39,023 nt of DNA from Candidatus Pelagibacter communis (GTDB lineage Bacteria > Pseudomonadota > Alphaproteobacteria > Pelagibacterales > Pelagibacteraceae): NCBI RefSeq assembly GCF_001180105.1, contig NZ_CVSO01000045.1, forward strand, positions 1-39,023, read 5' to 3'. The notes under the pieces were generated by a model that made no database searches, was not told the origin of the DNA, and saw only the letters and a list, made by a program, of their open reading frames with translations. The position numbers were made by a program, and so were the translations under genes. Below are positions 1 through 8,427 of the stretch, one piece after another (position 1 is the stretch's first letter; the number at the start of each line of letters is the position of its first letter).

Positions 1-156
1 ACAGAAGAAGGAGCAGAAGGTGCGGAAGCAGCTGCTGCAACTGGTGAAGGAGCAGCTGAAACTGGTGACGCAAAAGACGCTAAGGGTGCTGAAGGTGAGA
101 AAAAAGAAGCTGATAAAAAAGAAGACCCAAAAAAAAGTCAGCCTGAAAAAAAATAA
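1..156 (+). CDS. rplY: bL25-like ribosomal protein, C-terminal tail (partial, 5' end outside window)
   Basis: Frame 1 is open from the first base to a TAA at 154-156 and encodes 51 residues. The visible part is a low-complexity Ala/Gly/Glu tail that turns Lys-rich at the end (…EKKEADKKEDPKKSQPEKK), with no folded domain. I call it bL25 (Ctc family) because alphaproteobacterial bL25 proteins carry an acidic/alanine-rich C-terminal extension and because rplY-pth-ychF is a common gene order in this class. The identification rests on context and composition only; the 5S-rRNA-binding domain would lie upstream of the window. The GCx/GAx-rich codons make this piece clearly richer in G+C than its neighbours, which reflects the amino-acid composition rather than transfer. 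Confidence 0.65.
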   Translation, partial: TEEGAEGAEAAAATGEGAAETGDAKDAKGAEGEKKEADKKEDPKKSQPEKK

Positions 157-183
157 TTTACAATTGAAGAATTTAATTAAATA

Positions 184-741
184 ATGTTACTTTTTGTTGG
201 CCTAGGAAATCCTACACCGAATTCTGAAAATAATAGACACAACATCGGTTTTAAAATTATTGATGCAATAAATAATAAATTTAAATTATCAAAGCAAAAA
301 CCAAAATTTAAAGGTCTTCTTACTACAGGAAGCATTAGTAATAAAAAAGTTTACGCAATAAAACCTCTTACCTTTATGAATAATTCAGGAATATGTATCA
401 GAGAATTAATGGAGTATTTTAAAATTGATGCAGAAGACGTAATTGTTTTCCATGATGATTTAGATATCGATTTCGGGAAAGTTAAAGCAAAGTTTGGAGG
501 TTCAGACGCAGGTCATAATGGTATTGCCTCAATAGATAAGTTTATAGGAAAAGAATATTCAAGAGTTCGAATTGGTATTGGCAAACCAAAAAATAATATA
601 GCAGTTAATGATCATGTTCTGAAAGATTTTGATGAAGATGAGAAAACAGAACTTGAATCAATAAAAGAAAATATCACAGATAACTTATCAATTCTGATTG
701 AAAAAAAAACTGGATTTATTTTCAAGCACCGTAAACAATAA
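184..741 (+). CDS. pth: Peptidyl-tRNA hydrolase
   Basis: This cytosolic enzyme cleaves the ester bond of peptidyl-tRNAs dropped by stalled ribosomes and so recycles the tRNA. The 185-residue length fits the family (about 190). Visible signatures are VGLGNP at residues 5-10, the RHNIGF motif with the catalytic His at residue 19, FMNNSG with the substrate-binding Asn around 67-68, HDDLD with the conserved catalytic Asp around 92-93, and GHNG around 111. The ATG at 184 follows the bL25-like stop by 27 bases, and ychF starts 8 bases after the stop, so the three genes are probably one transcript. No Shine-Dalgarno sequence is visible before the ATG, as for most genes here. Confidence 0.96.
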   Translation: MLLFVGLGNPTPNSENNRHNIGFKIIDAINNKFKLSKQKPKFKGLLTTGSISNKKVYAIKPLTFMNNSGICIRELMEYFKIDAEDVIVFHDDLDIDFGKVKAKFGGSDAGHNGIASIDKFIGKEYSRVRIGIGKPKNNIAVNDHVLKDFDEDEKTELESIKENITDNLSILIEKKTGFIFKHRKQ

Positions 742-749
742 GTAATTAA

Positions 750-1823
750 ATGGGTTTTAAATGCGGTATCGTAGGTTTGCCTAATGTTGGGAAATCAACT
801 TTATTCAATGCATTAACAAATTCTACTAAAGCGCTTTCTGGAAATTTTCCTTTTTGCACAATCGAACCCAATGTTGGCATGGTACCTGTTGTAGACACAA
901 GGCTCGATAAACTTGTTCAAATCTCAAAATCTAAAAAAAAAATTTATACAAGTATTACTTTTGTGGACATCGCTGGACTTGTAAAAGGAGCCTCGAAAGG
1001 TGAAGGTTTAGGAAATAAATTTTTATCCCATATAAGAGAAGTTGATGCGATTATACATCTTTTAAGATGTTTCGATTCTACTGACATTCAAAACGTTAAT
1101 CCTAATGTCGATCCAATTAGAGATTTAGAAATTATAGAGACTGAAATGAAATTGGCAGATTTAGAGTCAATTCAAAAAAGAATTGATAAAAAAAATAAAA
1201 AAAATTTAAATGAAAAAGAATTTGAATTACTCAATCAAGCATTAGAATTGATTAACAATGATAAGCCAATTGATAGTTTAAAGCGGAATTTCGATAAAAA
1301 TGAGATATCCTCTTCTGGTCTTCTATCGTTAAAACCAAAGTTATACGTATGCAATGTTGATGAAGACAGTATTCAAAATGGTAACAAATATACTGAACAA
1401 GTAAAAAATTCTGTAAATATGGAAAATGTTTTAATTATATCAGCTGATATAGAAAACCAAATTAATCAATTAAACAATGATGAAAAAGAAAATTTTATGA
1501 AAGTTATGGGAATTGAAACAACAGGTTTAAATAACTTAATTAACAAAGGTTATAAATTGTTAGAATTAAATACTTTTTTTACGTCAGGTCCTGAGGAAAG
1601 TAGAGCTTGGACAATTGAAAAAGAAAGTTTGGCACCATCTGCCGCAGGAAAAATACATACAGATTTCGAGAAAGGTTTTATTAGAGCGGAAACAGTCTCG
1701 TATGATGATTTTTTAGATAATGATGGTTGGGTCGGTTCTAAAAATAATGGAAAGATGAGGTTAGAGGGAAAGGATTATATTGTAAAAGATGGCGATATTT
1801 TAAACATTCGTTTCAACTCTTGA
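750..1823 (+). CDS. ychF: Redox-regulated ATPase YchF (Obg-family)
   Basis: YchF is a universally conserved ribosome-associated Obg-family P-loop NTPase that prefers ATP over GTP. The P-loop GLPNVGKST is at residues 9-17, followed by a switch region (NFPFCTIEPN), the G3-like DIAGLVKGA and, in place of NKxD, CNVDE, which is the YchF hallmark for relaxed base specificity. The C-terminal TGS-type domain (LNTFFTSGPEESRAW through FEKGFIRAETVS) is complete. Length 357 is normal. The last 24 bases overlap the 3' end of petC on the other strand, so there is no room for a conventional terminator between these convergent operons. Confidence 0.97.
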   Translation: MGFKCGIVGLPNVGKSTLFNALTNSTKALSGNFPFCTIEPNVGMVPVVDTRLDKLVQISKSKKKIYTSITFVDIAGLVKGASKGEGLGNKFLSHIREVDAIIHLLRCFDSTDIQNVNPNVDPIRDLEIIETEMKLADLESIQKRIDKKNKKNLNEKEFELLNQALELINNDKPIDSLKRNFDKNEISSSGLLSLKPKLYVCNVDEDSIQNGNKYTEQVKNSVNMENVLIISADIENQINQLNNDEKENFMKVMGIETTGLNNLINKGYKLLELNTFFTSGPEESRAWTIEKESLAPSAAGKIHTDFEKGFIRAETVSYDDFLDNDGWVGSKNNGKMRLEGKDYIVKDGDILNIRFNS

Positions 1824-2582
1824 CCATATTTTTTTCATACTATAATAGACTAGTACAGTCAGAATAATCAAATAAACAATTGCTCTAAATCCTGTTTTAT
1901 GTCTTTGTTCTAAATGAGGTTCTGCAGTCCACATAAGAAAACTTACAACATCTTTTGCCATTTGCTCTTCGGTAGCATTTGTCCCGTCAGAATATTCTAC
2001 AAGACCATCAGAAAGTTGTTTGGGCATCTTGATTTTATTTCCATACATATATTTGTTGTAATAAACCCCGTCATCTAGTTTTATATTTTCAGGTGGGTCC
2101 ACATAACCTAGTAAAACTGAGTATATATAGTCTGCTCCGCCTGCTCTTGCCTTCACTAAAACAGACATGTCTGGTGGATAAGCACCTCCATTAGCTGATT
2201 TAGCTTCCTCTTCATTACTGTATGGCATCACAAATTTATCAGAAAGTTTGGCTGGTCTTGTAAACATTTCACCGTCTTGATTTGGACCATCAGTAATTTC
2301 AAAGCTAGCAGCAATAGCTTTTGCTTCTTTTACAGAAAATTCTGGCCCACCTTTTTCAGACAAGTTTCTATATGAAACATATTTTAAAGAGTGACAAGAA
2401 GCACAGACTTCATTGTAAACTTGATAACCTCTTTGAAGTGAAGCCCTATCGAATTTACCGAATGGACCTTTGAAAGACCAGTCAGTCGTCAATAATTTAC
2501 TTGTGTTTTCTGCAGATATTGAATTTGCAAAATTTGTATTCAAAATTAAAAGGAAAAAAAGAATTTTAAATATTCTTTGCAC
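1800..2582 (-). CDS. petC: Cytochrome c1, heme subunit of the bc1 complex
   Basis: This is the membrane-anchored c-type cytochrome of complex III that passes electrons from the Rieske protein to cytochrome c. A signal peptide of about 24 residues is followed by the heme site CASCH (Cys60, Cys63, His64) and a likely axial Met in IKMPKQL near residue 185. A single C-terminal membrane helix (AIVYLIILTVLVYYSM) is followed by basic residues. The length of 260 suits alphaproteobacterial c1. The start is GTG, and it overlaps the TAG stop of petB as TAGTG, so translation is probably coupled. It is the last gene of petA-petB-petC, and its 3' end runs into ychF on the opposite strand. Confidence 0.97.
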   Translation of the reverse strand: MQRIFKILFFLLILNTNFANSISAENTSKLLTTDWSFKGPFGKFDRASLQRGYQVYNEVCASCHSLKYVSYRNLSEKGGPEFSVKEAKAIAASFEITDGPNQDGEMFTRPAKLSDKFVMPYSNEEEAKSANGGAYPPDMSVLVKARAGGADYIYSVLLGYVDPPENIKLDDGVYYNKYMYGNKIKMPKQLSDGLVEYSDGTNATEEQMAKDVVSFLMWTAEPHLEQRHKTGFRAIVYLIILTVLVYYSMKKIWSRVETNV

Positions 2583-3850
2583 TATAACTTCTCTTTTCTT
2601 ACATCCGTATTTTTTGCCATTGCAAGATCTGTCGATCCTCCTAAAACTGGACTAGTAATACTTAAAGGTAAAGGTGTTGTTTTTTCAATTTTACCCAAAA
2701 TTGGAAGTATTAATAAAAAGTGTAAAAAGTAATATGCAGTAGCTACTCTTGCAATTAATAAATATAATCCCTCTGCTGGCATTGCCCCTACATAACCCAA
2801 TATTAAAACATCGATTACAAGTATCCAGTAAAATTGTTTGTATAACGGTCTAAAAACTGCTGATCTTACTTTTGAAGTATCTAACCACGGTAACGCCGCT
2901 AAAATAAATATAGCTGATAACATTGCAACAACTCCTAAAAGCTTATCAGGAATTGATCTTAGGATTGCATAAAATGGTAACAAGTACCACTCTGGTACAA
3001 TATGAGCTGGAGTTACTAACGGGTTAGCTTCTATATAATTGTCTGCGTGCCCAAGAATGTTTGGAGAATAAAATACAAAAAAGGCAAATACAATCATAAA
3101 TAATAGTAATGCAAATAAATCTTTTATTACAATGTATGGATGGAAAGGCACAGTATCTTTAGAAGGCTTTTGAATATCTATACCAACTGGATTATTGTTA
3201 CCTGGAACATGAAGTGCCCATATGTGTAAAACAACCAGACCTAAAATCAAAAAAGGTATAAGATAGTGTAGTGTAAAAAATCTTGTCAATGTTGGATTGT
3301 CCACTGAGTAACCACCCCATAACCATGTAGTTATACTTTCTCCCACTAAAGGAATGGCGCTAAACAAATTAGTAATAACTGTAGCTCCCCAAAAACTCAT
3401 TTGTCCCCAAGGTAATACATAACCCATAAACGCTGCGGCCATCATTAATAAGTAAATCATAATTCCCAAAATCCATATAATCTCTCTTGGGGCTTTATAA
3501 GACCCATAAAACAAAGATCTAAATATGTGAATGTAAACTGCTAGGAAAAACATTGAAGCTCCGTTTGCATGAATATATCTTATGAGCCATCCATAGTTTA
3601 CGTCTCTCATAATGTGTTCAACGCTACTAAAAGCTAAATCTGCATGAGCTATGTAATGCATAGCCAAAACAAGACCTGTTATAATTTGAGTAATTAGACA
3701 AAATGTTAAGATACCTCCAAACGTCCACCAATAGTTTAAATTTTTAGGAGTTGGGTAATCTGTTAAATGATTTGCTAGTGTAAGCAAAGGTAATCTATCA
3801 TTAAACCATTTTCCAAATTTTGATGAGGGAGTGTAATTGTGATCGCTCAT
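2582..3850 (-). CDS. petB: Cytochrome b of the bc1 complex
   Basis: This is the central membrane subunit of ubiquinol:cytochrome c reductase, carrying hemes bL and bH and the Qo and Qi sites. The multi-helix sequence shows paired heme-ligand histidines in helix B ([19 protein letters not shown]) and helix D ([21 protein letters not shown]). The Qo-site PEWY motif occurs in [17 protein letters not shown]. The length of 422 matches alphaproteobacterial cytochrome b, and there is no split into b6/IV. The gene starts 1 base after the petA stop and overlaps petC by one base, the expected petABC operon. Confidence 0.98.
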   Translation of the reverse strand: MSDHNYTPSSKFGKWFNDRLPLLTLANHLTDYPTPKNLNYWWTFGGILTFCLITQIITGLVLAMHYIAHADLAFSSVEHIMRDVNYGWLIRYIHANGASMFFLAVYIHIFRSLFYGSYKAPREIIWILGIMIYLLMMAAAFMGYVLPWGQMSFWGATVITNLFSAIPLVGESITTWLWGGYSVDNPTLTRFFTLHYLIPFLILGLVVLHIWALHVPGNNNPVGIDIQKPSKDTVPFHPYIVIKDLFALLLFMIVFAFFVFYSPNILGHADNYIEANPLVTPAHIVPEWYLLPFYAILRSIPDKLLGVVAMLSAIFILAALPWLDTSKVRSAVFRPLYKQFYWILVIDVLILGYVGAMPAEGLYLLIARVATAYYFLHFLLILPILGKIEKTTPLPLSITSPVLGGSTDLAMAKNTDVRKEKL

Positions 3851-3851
3851 T

Positions 3852-4364
3852 TTAACCTATCTTAATTGTGTTACTATTTACAAATTCGTACTTTGGAATT
3901 TCTAAATTAGTTGGGGCCGGGCCTTTTCTTATTCTTCCTGCTGTATCATAATGAGAACCATGACATGGGCAAAACCAACCACCATATTCCCCTTTATCTG
4001 CTAATGGTACACATCCTAAGTGAGTGCAAACTCCTAACATAACTAACCACTCCGGATTTTGCGCTCTATCCTCATCTTTTTCAGGATGTTTCAAATCAGA
4101 AATTTTTACGTTTCTTGCTTCACTAATTTCATTTTCTGTTCTTCTCTTTATAAATACTGGTTTGCCTCTCCATAAAACCGTAATTGACTGACCTGGCTGC
4201 AAACTACTTACATCTACTTCTGTACTAGCAAGAGCCTTAACCGAGGCATCTGGATTCATTTGATCAATTAAAGGCCATGCAGCAGCTCCTGCACCGACTG
4301 CTCCTACAGCAGCCGTGGCTGTAAAAATAAAGTCTCTTCTATTAGGTTTTTTTTTGTCTGACAT
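3852..4364 (-). CDS. petA: Rieske iron-sulfur subunit of the bc1 complex
   Basis: This subunit carries the 2Fe-2S cluster that takes the first electron from ubiquinol at the Qo site. Cluster ligands are in CTHLGC and CPCHGSH. The N-terminus has a twin-arginine-type signal/anchor ([22 protein letters not shown]), expected for Rieske proteins that are exported folded and kept as an N-terminal membrane anchor. Length 170 is normal. It is the first gene of the pet operon. The 65-base gap to trmL contains a 22-base palindrome (4381-4402) in which both strands read TATAAT, a likely divergent promoter. Confidence 0.98.
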   Translation of the reverse strand: MSDKKKPNRRDFIFTATAAVGAVGAGAAAWPLIDQMNPDASVKALASTEVDVSSLQPGQSITVLWRGKPVFIKRRTENEISEARNVKISDLKHPEKDEDRAQNPEWLVMLGVCTHLGCVPLADKGEYGGWFCPCHGSHYDTAGRIRKGPAPTNLEIPKYEFVNSNTIKIG

Positions 4365-4380
4365 TAATACTTAATTTATT

Positions 4381-4402
4381 TATTATATGATTTCATATAA
4401 TA
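4381..4402. promoter_or_regulatory. 22-bp palindrome between divergent petA and trmL
   Basis: Two perfect 10-base arms, TATTATATGA (4381-4390) and TCATATAATA (4393-4402), flank a TT spacer. Each strand contains TATAAT within the palindrome (4396-4401 on +, 4382-4387 on -), so it could place back-to-back -10 elements for trmL-hemF-greA and petABC. No convincing -35 is seen on either side. A repressor operator is an alternative. In DNA this AT-rich a 10-base perfect arm is uncommon but not impossible by chance. Confidence 0.4.
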
Positions 4403-4429
4403 TAAAAGTGGAATTTTTCTATAGCAAGA

Positions 4430-4888
4430 ATGACACATAATAACCCAAAATTAACAGCTAAAATTGCTCTCTATCAGCCTGACATTCCTCAAAATACTGC
4501 ATCCATAATAAGAACTTGCTCATGTTTGGGTGTAAAATTGGAGATTATTGAACCATGTGGCTTCACTTTTCATGACAAGCGTTTTAGAAGAGTGGTAATG
4601 GACTATTTAGATGAAAAAATGATTAAAATTTACGAGAATTCAGATCAATTTTTTGAAGCAAAAAAAAACTCAAGAGTAGTACTCATGACTACAAAAGCTA
4701 AAGATTCGATCAAATCATTTAAAATAAAAAAAAATGATACTTTTTTATTTGGTAGAGAAAGTGCGGGTGTACCAAAAAATATTCATCATGAAGTAGATAA
4801 AAGAATAAAAATACCTATTCTTAAAAAAAAAAGATCACTAAACTTATCGACCACTGTATCTATGGTGGTGTCAAAATTAATATTATAA
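4430..4888 (+). CDS. trmL: tRNA (cytidine/uridine-34 2'-O)-methyltransferase, SPOUT family
   Basis: TrmL methylates the wobble ribose of tRNA-Leu isoacceptors using SAM. The SPOUT/TrmL pattern is clear: IALYQPDIPQNTASIIRTC near the start, the RRVVMDYLD segment around residue 60, the knot residues FLFGRESAGVP around 106-116, and the terminal SLNLSTTVS. Length is 152. The C-terminus stops right after the SLNLS…V helix (VSMVVSKLIL), about ten residues earlier than my recollection of E. coli TrmL, and lacks the usual YEAWRQ-like end. No alternative frame downstream restores it, so this looks like a genuinely short end. hemF begins 12 bases later. Confidence 0.9.
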   Translation: MTHNNPKLTAKIALYQPDIPQNTASIIRTCSCLGVKLEIIEPCGFTFHDKRFRRVVMDYLDEKMIKIYENSDQFFEAKKNSRVVLMTTKAKDSIKSFKIKKNDTFLFGRESAGVPKNIHHEVDKRIKIPILKKKRSLNLSTTVSMVVSKLIL

Positions 4889-4900
4889 TCAAATTAATCT

Positions 4901-5728
4901 ATGGAAGAAAATATTAGAAAAAAGTTAGCGCGAAATTGGTTTTTAACAATTCAAGAATTAATTTGTTACGAAATTGAGAATATTGAAAATGGATCTTCAT
5001 ATTTTAAAACGAAGGTATGGTCTAGAAGCGAAACAAAAGATGAGGGCGGTGGAAAATCAAAGCTTCTTAAAAACGGAAATGTTTTTGAGAAAGTAGGTGT
5101 AAATTTTTCTGAAGTATATGGCAATTTTTCAAATGAATTTAAAAAAAAAATACCTAGATTTAATAACAGTAAAAATTTTTGGGCATCAGGAATATCAATT
5201 GTTATGCATATGAAAAATCCTTATATCCCAGCAATGCATTTTAATACGAGATACATAATTACAGATCATGGATGGTTTGGTGGAGGTATGGATTTTACTC
5301 CGTGCTTTAAAGACTCAGCGCTAGAAAAAATTGTTGAGAAAAAATTAAAAAAGATGTGCAATAAACATGGAAAAAATTATTATAAAAAATATAAAAAATG
5401 GTGTGATGATTATTTTTTTTTACATCATAGGAATGAACCGAGAGGAATTGGGGGAATATTTTTTGATTATAAGAAGGAAAATTGGGACAGAGATTTTGCT
5501 TTTGTAAGAGACGTAGGTATAGCTTTTTCATATTTATTTAAAGAAATAATTGCAAAGAGATTTAAAAAAAGATGGAAAAAAAAAGACAAACTAATCCAAA
5601 ATAAAAAAAGGGGTAGGTACGTTGAATTTAATTTGCTACATGATAGAGGTACAAAATTTGGATTACAAACTGGAGGAAATGTAGAAGCCATTTTGATGTC
5701 TTTACCTCCTACAGCTAATTGGGAATAA
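4901..5728 (+). CDS. hemF: Oxygen-dependent coproporphyrinogen III oxidase
   Basis: HemF catalyses the O2-dependent oxidative decarboxylation of coproporphyrinogen III to protoporphyrinogen IX, which supplies heme for the pet and cox complexes encoded nearby. Family signatures are PYIPAMHFNTRY, WFGGGMDFTP, HHRNEPRGIGGIFFDY and YVEFNLLHDRGTKFGLQTGG. The protein is 275 residues and ends at LMSLPPTANWE. Family members such as E. coli HemF continue for roughly 20-25 residues after the equivalent W-E, so the C-terminal helix is missing. The stop is followed after 8 bases by greA, leaving no space for an undetected continuation. The catalytic core appears intact. Confidence 0.95.
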   Translation: MEENIRKKLARNWFLTIQELICYEIENIENGSSYFKTKVWSRSETKDEGGGKSKLLKNGNVFEKVGVNFSEVYGNFSNEFKKKIPRFNNSKNFWASGISIVMHMKNPYIPAMHFNTRYIITDHGWFGGGMDFTPCFKDSALEKIVEKKLKKMCNKHGKNYYKKYKKWCDDYFFLHHRNEPRGIGGIFFDYKKENWDRDFAFVRDVGIAFSYLFKEIIAKRFKKRWKKKDKLIQNKKRGRYVEFNLLHDRGTKFGLQTGGNVEAILMSLPPTANWE

Positions 5729-5736
5729 ATTAATTT

Positions 5737-6210
5737 ATGAAAGAGCCGATAACAGTTAACGGACTAACTAAACTTAAAGAAGAATTAGTTTTTTTAAAAG
5801 AGAAAAAAAGGCCAGAAATAGTATCTGCTATTTCGGAAGCTAGGTCACACGGTGATTTAAAAGAAAATGCTGAATATCATGCAGCTAAAGAACAACAGTC
5901 ACATAACGAAGGTCGTATTCAGCAGATTGAGGATATTATTGCAAGGGCAAATGTTATTGACGTAACTAAAATTGAAAATATTGGAAAGGTAATATTTGGT
6001 TCAACTGTTTACCTAAAAGATTTAGATTCTAATGAAAAATTAACATATAAAATTGTTGGCAAAGACGAAGCTGATCTTAAAAAAAACCTAATTTTTTTTC
6101 AATCACCAATAGGAAAAGGGTTAATAGGAAAAAATAAAAACGATTTAGTTGAAATAAAAACTCCTTCTGGTGAAAAAAATTTTGAAATTGAAGATGTCAA
6201 ATATCTTTAA
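5737..6210 (+). CDS. greA: Transcription elongation factor GreA
   Basis: GreA binds the RNA polymerase secondary channel and stimulates cleavage of backtracked transcripts. The N-terminal coiled-coil domain contains the GreA signature [20 protein letters not shown] with the acidic tip residues D and E. The C-terminal FKBP-like domain includes [21 protein letters not shown] and [10 protein letters not shown]. The length of 157 is typical. It is the third gene of trmL-hemF-greA. Its TAA stop (6208-6210) shares the TTAA palindrome at 6207-6210 with the stop of the convergent CCA enzyme gene. Confidence 0.97.
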   Translation: MKEPITVNGLTKLKEELVFLKEKKRPEIVSAISEARSHGDLKENAEYHAAKEQQSHNEGRIQQIEDIIARANVIDVTKIENIGKVIFGSTVYLKDLDSNEKLTYKIVGKDEADLKKNLIFFQSPIGKGLIGKNKNDLVEIKTPSGEKNFEIEDVKYL

Positions 6211-7478
6211 CTAAGAACAATTTTCTTAATTTCTTCTTTAGAGATTTTAAAATCATTATCAACCCAAAGTGTCTCTAGTTCTTTAAGTTTTTTTCCCATT
6301 TTCTTTCCAGGTTTGTAATCAAAATTTTTAATTAAAAAATCTGCATTATAAGGAAATTTTGGCAAATCAGTTTTTTTAGTAATTTTAATCAGATCATTAA
6401 GTGTTTTCTCGTTTTTATGAAAAATTAATAATTGCAAAGTTATAAGATCTAAAAGACTTTCTCTTTCTCCAAAATATATTCTTTTTTTTAACTCTCTATC
6501 AAAAAAACTTTTCTCTAAACTCATTTGATAATTATCGTGAATATAAAGAAGTCTCTGTTTATCTTGGTTAGAAAAATTGAACTTATAAAGTATATAATTA
6601 ATACTATTTAAATCTTTGATCATCATAGCACTTAACAATAAAATGAAATTCTTGTTCAATTGTATATCTTCAATAAGAAGTTTGTTTTTGTCAGTTAAAA
6701 ATGAAGTATTGTTTAAACTTGGGAAAACAAGTTCAAGAATTTCTTTTGAAAAATCGTCCTTTTTTAGATTTATGAACCCCTTAGAAAAAATGATCTTTTT
6801 TAATTCATCTATTAATCTTTCTTTGGAGATTTTAAGCAAGCCATCTAAATTTTGTTTGATAATTTTTTTTATTTTTGGCTCATGGTCTTTTTTTGAATAG
6901 TTTAAGAAAAATCTTATATATCTGAGTATCCTAAGGTAATCTTCTTTAATGCGTTTTGATGGATCTCCAATAAACGTGACACAACCATTTTCTAAATCTT
7001 TTCTTCCATTAAAGGGATCAAACACCTCACCATAAATATTCGAGTATATTGAGTTAAAAGTAAAGTCCCTTCTCTCAGCATCTTCTCTCCAATCTTTTGA
7101 AAATAATACTTTCGCGTGTCTTCCATCAGTAGATATGTCCTTTCTTAAAGATGTAATTTCAAATTTCTTGTCGTCAATAATTGCGGTTATTGTCCCATGA
7201 TTTTTTCCGGTTTCAAAAAAGGAAATATTATTTTTCTTTAACGACAGTATAACTTCATCAGGATTTATGTTTGTTGCTAAATCAATATCATCCACTAATT
7301 CATGGCAAAAAATCTTCCTAACACATCCTCCTACATAATAAATATCGCTTTCATCTGAAAAAGACTTAATTGCATCAAATATTCTTTTTACTGGAAAATT
7401 TTTCTGAATATCCAATGTATTCTTTTTAAATAAATCGTTTTTACTGTGGTTAAAAAAGTTATTAATTAGTTTAAACAT
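6207..7478 (-). CDS. cca: CCA tRNA nucleotidyltransferase (class II, PcnB/Cca family)
   Basis: This enzyme adds or repairs the 3'-CCA of tRNAs; a poly(A) polymerase role cannot be excluded from sequence. Class II head-domain motifs are [11 protein letters not shown] (motif A region), the metal-binding [25 protein letters not shown], and [11 protein letters not shown] followed by [12 protein letters not shown] and [22 protein letters not shown]. The C-terminal part is diverged and lysine-rich. Length is 423. The only plausible start, ATG at 7476-7478, lies 3 bases after the encoded CCA end of tRNA-Gln, so there is no independent leader or Shine-Dalgarno sequence outside the tRNA. It is the last gene of the TPR-ispE-tRNA-cca unit. 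Confidence 0.93.
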   Translation of the reverse strand: MFKLINNFFNHSKNDLFKKNTLDIQKNFPVKRIFDAIKSFSDESDIYYVGGCVRKIFCHELVDDIDLATNINPDEVILSLKKNNISFFETGKNHGTITAIIDDKKFEITSLRKDISTDGRHAKVLFSKDWREDAERRDFTFNSIYSNIYGEVFDPFNGRKDLENGCVTFIGDPSKRIKEDYLRILRYIRFFLNYSKKDHEPKIKKIIKQNLDGLLKISKERLIDELKKIIFSKGFINLKKDDFSKEILELVFPSLNNTSFLTDKNKLLIEDIQLNKNFILLLSAMMIKDLNSINYILYKFNFSNQDKQRLLYIHDNYQMSLEKSFFDRELKKRIYFGERESLLDLITLQLLIFHKNEKTLNDLIKITKKTDLPKFPYNADFLIKNFDYKPGKKMGKKLKELETLWVDNDFKISKEEIKKIVLS

Positions 7479-7481
7479 AAC

Positions 7482-7556
7482 TGGCTGGGGCGCTAGGATT
7501 CGAACCTAGGAATGGCGGTACCAAAAACCGCTGCCTTACCACTTGGCTACGCCCCA
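7482..7556 (-). tRNA. tRNA-Gln (anticodon UUG)
   Basis: Read on the minus strand, the 75 bases fold into a full cloverleaf. The acceptor stem is TGGGGCG/CGCCCCA, the D arm is GCC…GGC, and the anticodon stem GCGGT/ACCGC carries the loop TTTTGGT. The 5-base variable region CATTC precedes the T arm CTAGG-TTCGAAT-CCTAG, and discriminator G plus CCA are encoded. The anticodon TTG reads glutamine. The gene sits inside a protein-coding operon, 33 bases after the ispE stop and 3 bases before the cca start codon. RNase P and 3'-end processing would therefore cut the polycistronic message. Confidence 0.97.
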
Positions 7557-7589
7557 AAATTAAATTCTTATAACACAACTGATCAAAAA

Positions 7590-8420
7590 TTATATAGTTT
7601 TAGACATTACAGACCAATATTTTTTGTATTTATTGGTGAATAATTTAGACGCATATAGTAAGTTTTTTTTAGACTTAAAATAAGCAACAAAGCTAGAACC
7701 AGACCCTGTCATTCTTACAAATTCTATCCCTTTTAAGCTTTTCAAAAAAAATAGTGGTTTACTAATATTTCTAAATTTTTTTAATACAATTGGTTCCAAA
7801 TCATTCTTTTTATTATTTAATTTAAGAAAATTTTTTTTGTTTGATGGTATTTTCTTTGAAAAATTTTTAAATTTTGAAAAAATATATTTTGTAGAACATC
7901 CAATTTTTGGTTTAAATATAAGCAAATGATAACTTAATCCTTTTTTTAATGTTTGAATTGAATTGTTTGAGTTCAAAAAAATTGGACCCTTATATAACCC
8001 TATTTTTACATCGTTACCTACCATCTCACAAATCTCTAAAATTCTTTTTTTATTTAAAATTATAATTTTTCTTTTTAAAAAAAATTTTAGAATTGAAGCG
8101 GCATTCATAGAACCACCACCCATACCTGATTTTTGAGGAATATTTTTTGTAACTTTTATATAGTATTTTTTTTTAATTAGTCCTTCCCGGTCTAAAATTT
8201 TAAGTAAAGTAGAAATAGAATTTTTTTTACTTATTCCTTTAGAGAATTTACCATCAAATTTTATAAAATGTTTTTTACGATTAATTGTCGATATTTCTAT
8301 TCTATCATGTAGGTCAATAAAACTAAAAAGAGACTGAATTCTATGAAATTTTTTTTTTTTTGAAACTATATTTAAAAAGAGATTAATTTTTGCAAAAGAC
8401 TTTATTACTTTTCTGTGCAT
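7590..8420 (-). CDS. ispE: 4-diphosphocytidyl-2-C-methyl-D-erythritol kinase
   Basis: IspE is the ATP-dependent GHMP kinase of the MEP pathway that leads to IPP and DMAPP. The N-terminus KSFAKINLFLNIVSKKKKFHRIQSL carries the conserved AKINL…H motif. The GHMP ATP-binding loop is IPQKSGMGGGSMNAAS (around residues 91-106), and the third motif is MTGSGSSFVAYF near the C-terminus. Length 276 is normal. The protein is extremely lysine- and phenylalanine-rich, which reflects base composition. It follows the TPR gene by 7 bases and is followed by tRNA-Gln. Its product pool feeds the ispH and carotenoid steps encoded further along. Confidence 0.93.
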   Translation of the reverse strand: MHRKVIKSFAKINLFLNIVSKKKKFHRIQSLFSFIDLHDRIEISTINRKKHFIKFDGKFSKGISKKNSISTLLKILDREGLIKKKYYIKVTKNIPQKSGMGGGSMNAASILKFFLKRKIIILNKKRILEICEMVGNDVKIGLYKGPIFLNSNNSIQTLKKGLSYHLLIFKPKIGCSTKYIFSKFKNFSKKIPSNKKNFLKLNNKKNDLEPIVLKKFRNISKPLFFLKSLKGIEFVRMTGSGSSFVAYFKSKKNLLYASKLFTNKYKKYWSVMSKTI

Positions 8421-8427
8421 GTGAAAT

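Noticed and set aside
2470-2655. Plus-strand ORF across the petB/petC junction
   Set aside because: It lies antisense to two certain genes and has no recognisable domain; its length is expected by chance.
4859-4900. Possible frameshift truncating trmL
   Set aside because: I read the other two frames after the stop and neither contains the expected YEAWRQ-like tail, so a natural short end is more likely.
5307-5691. Two open frames of 74 codons antisense to hemF
   Set aside because: They are mirror frames of a Lys/Phe-rich gene in AT-rich DNA, with no family pattern and no coupling to neighbours.
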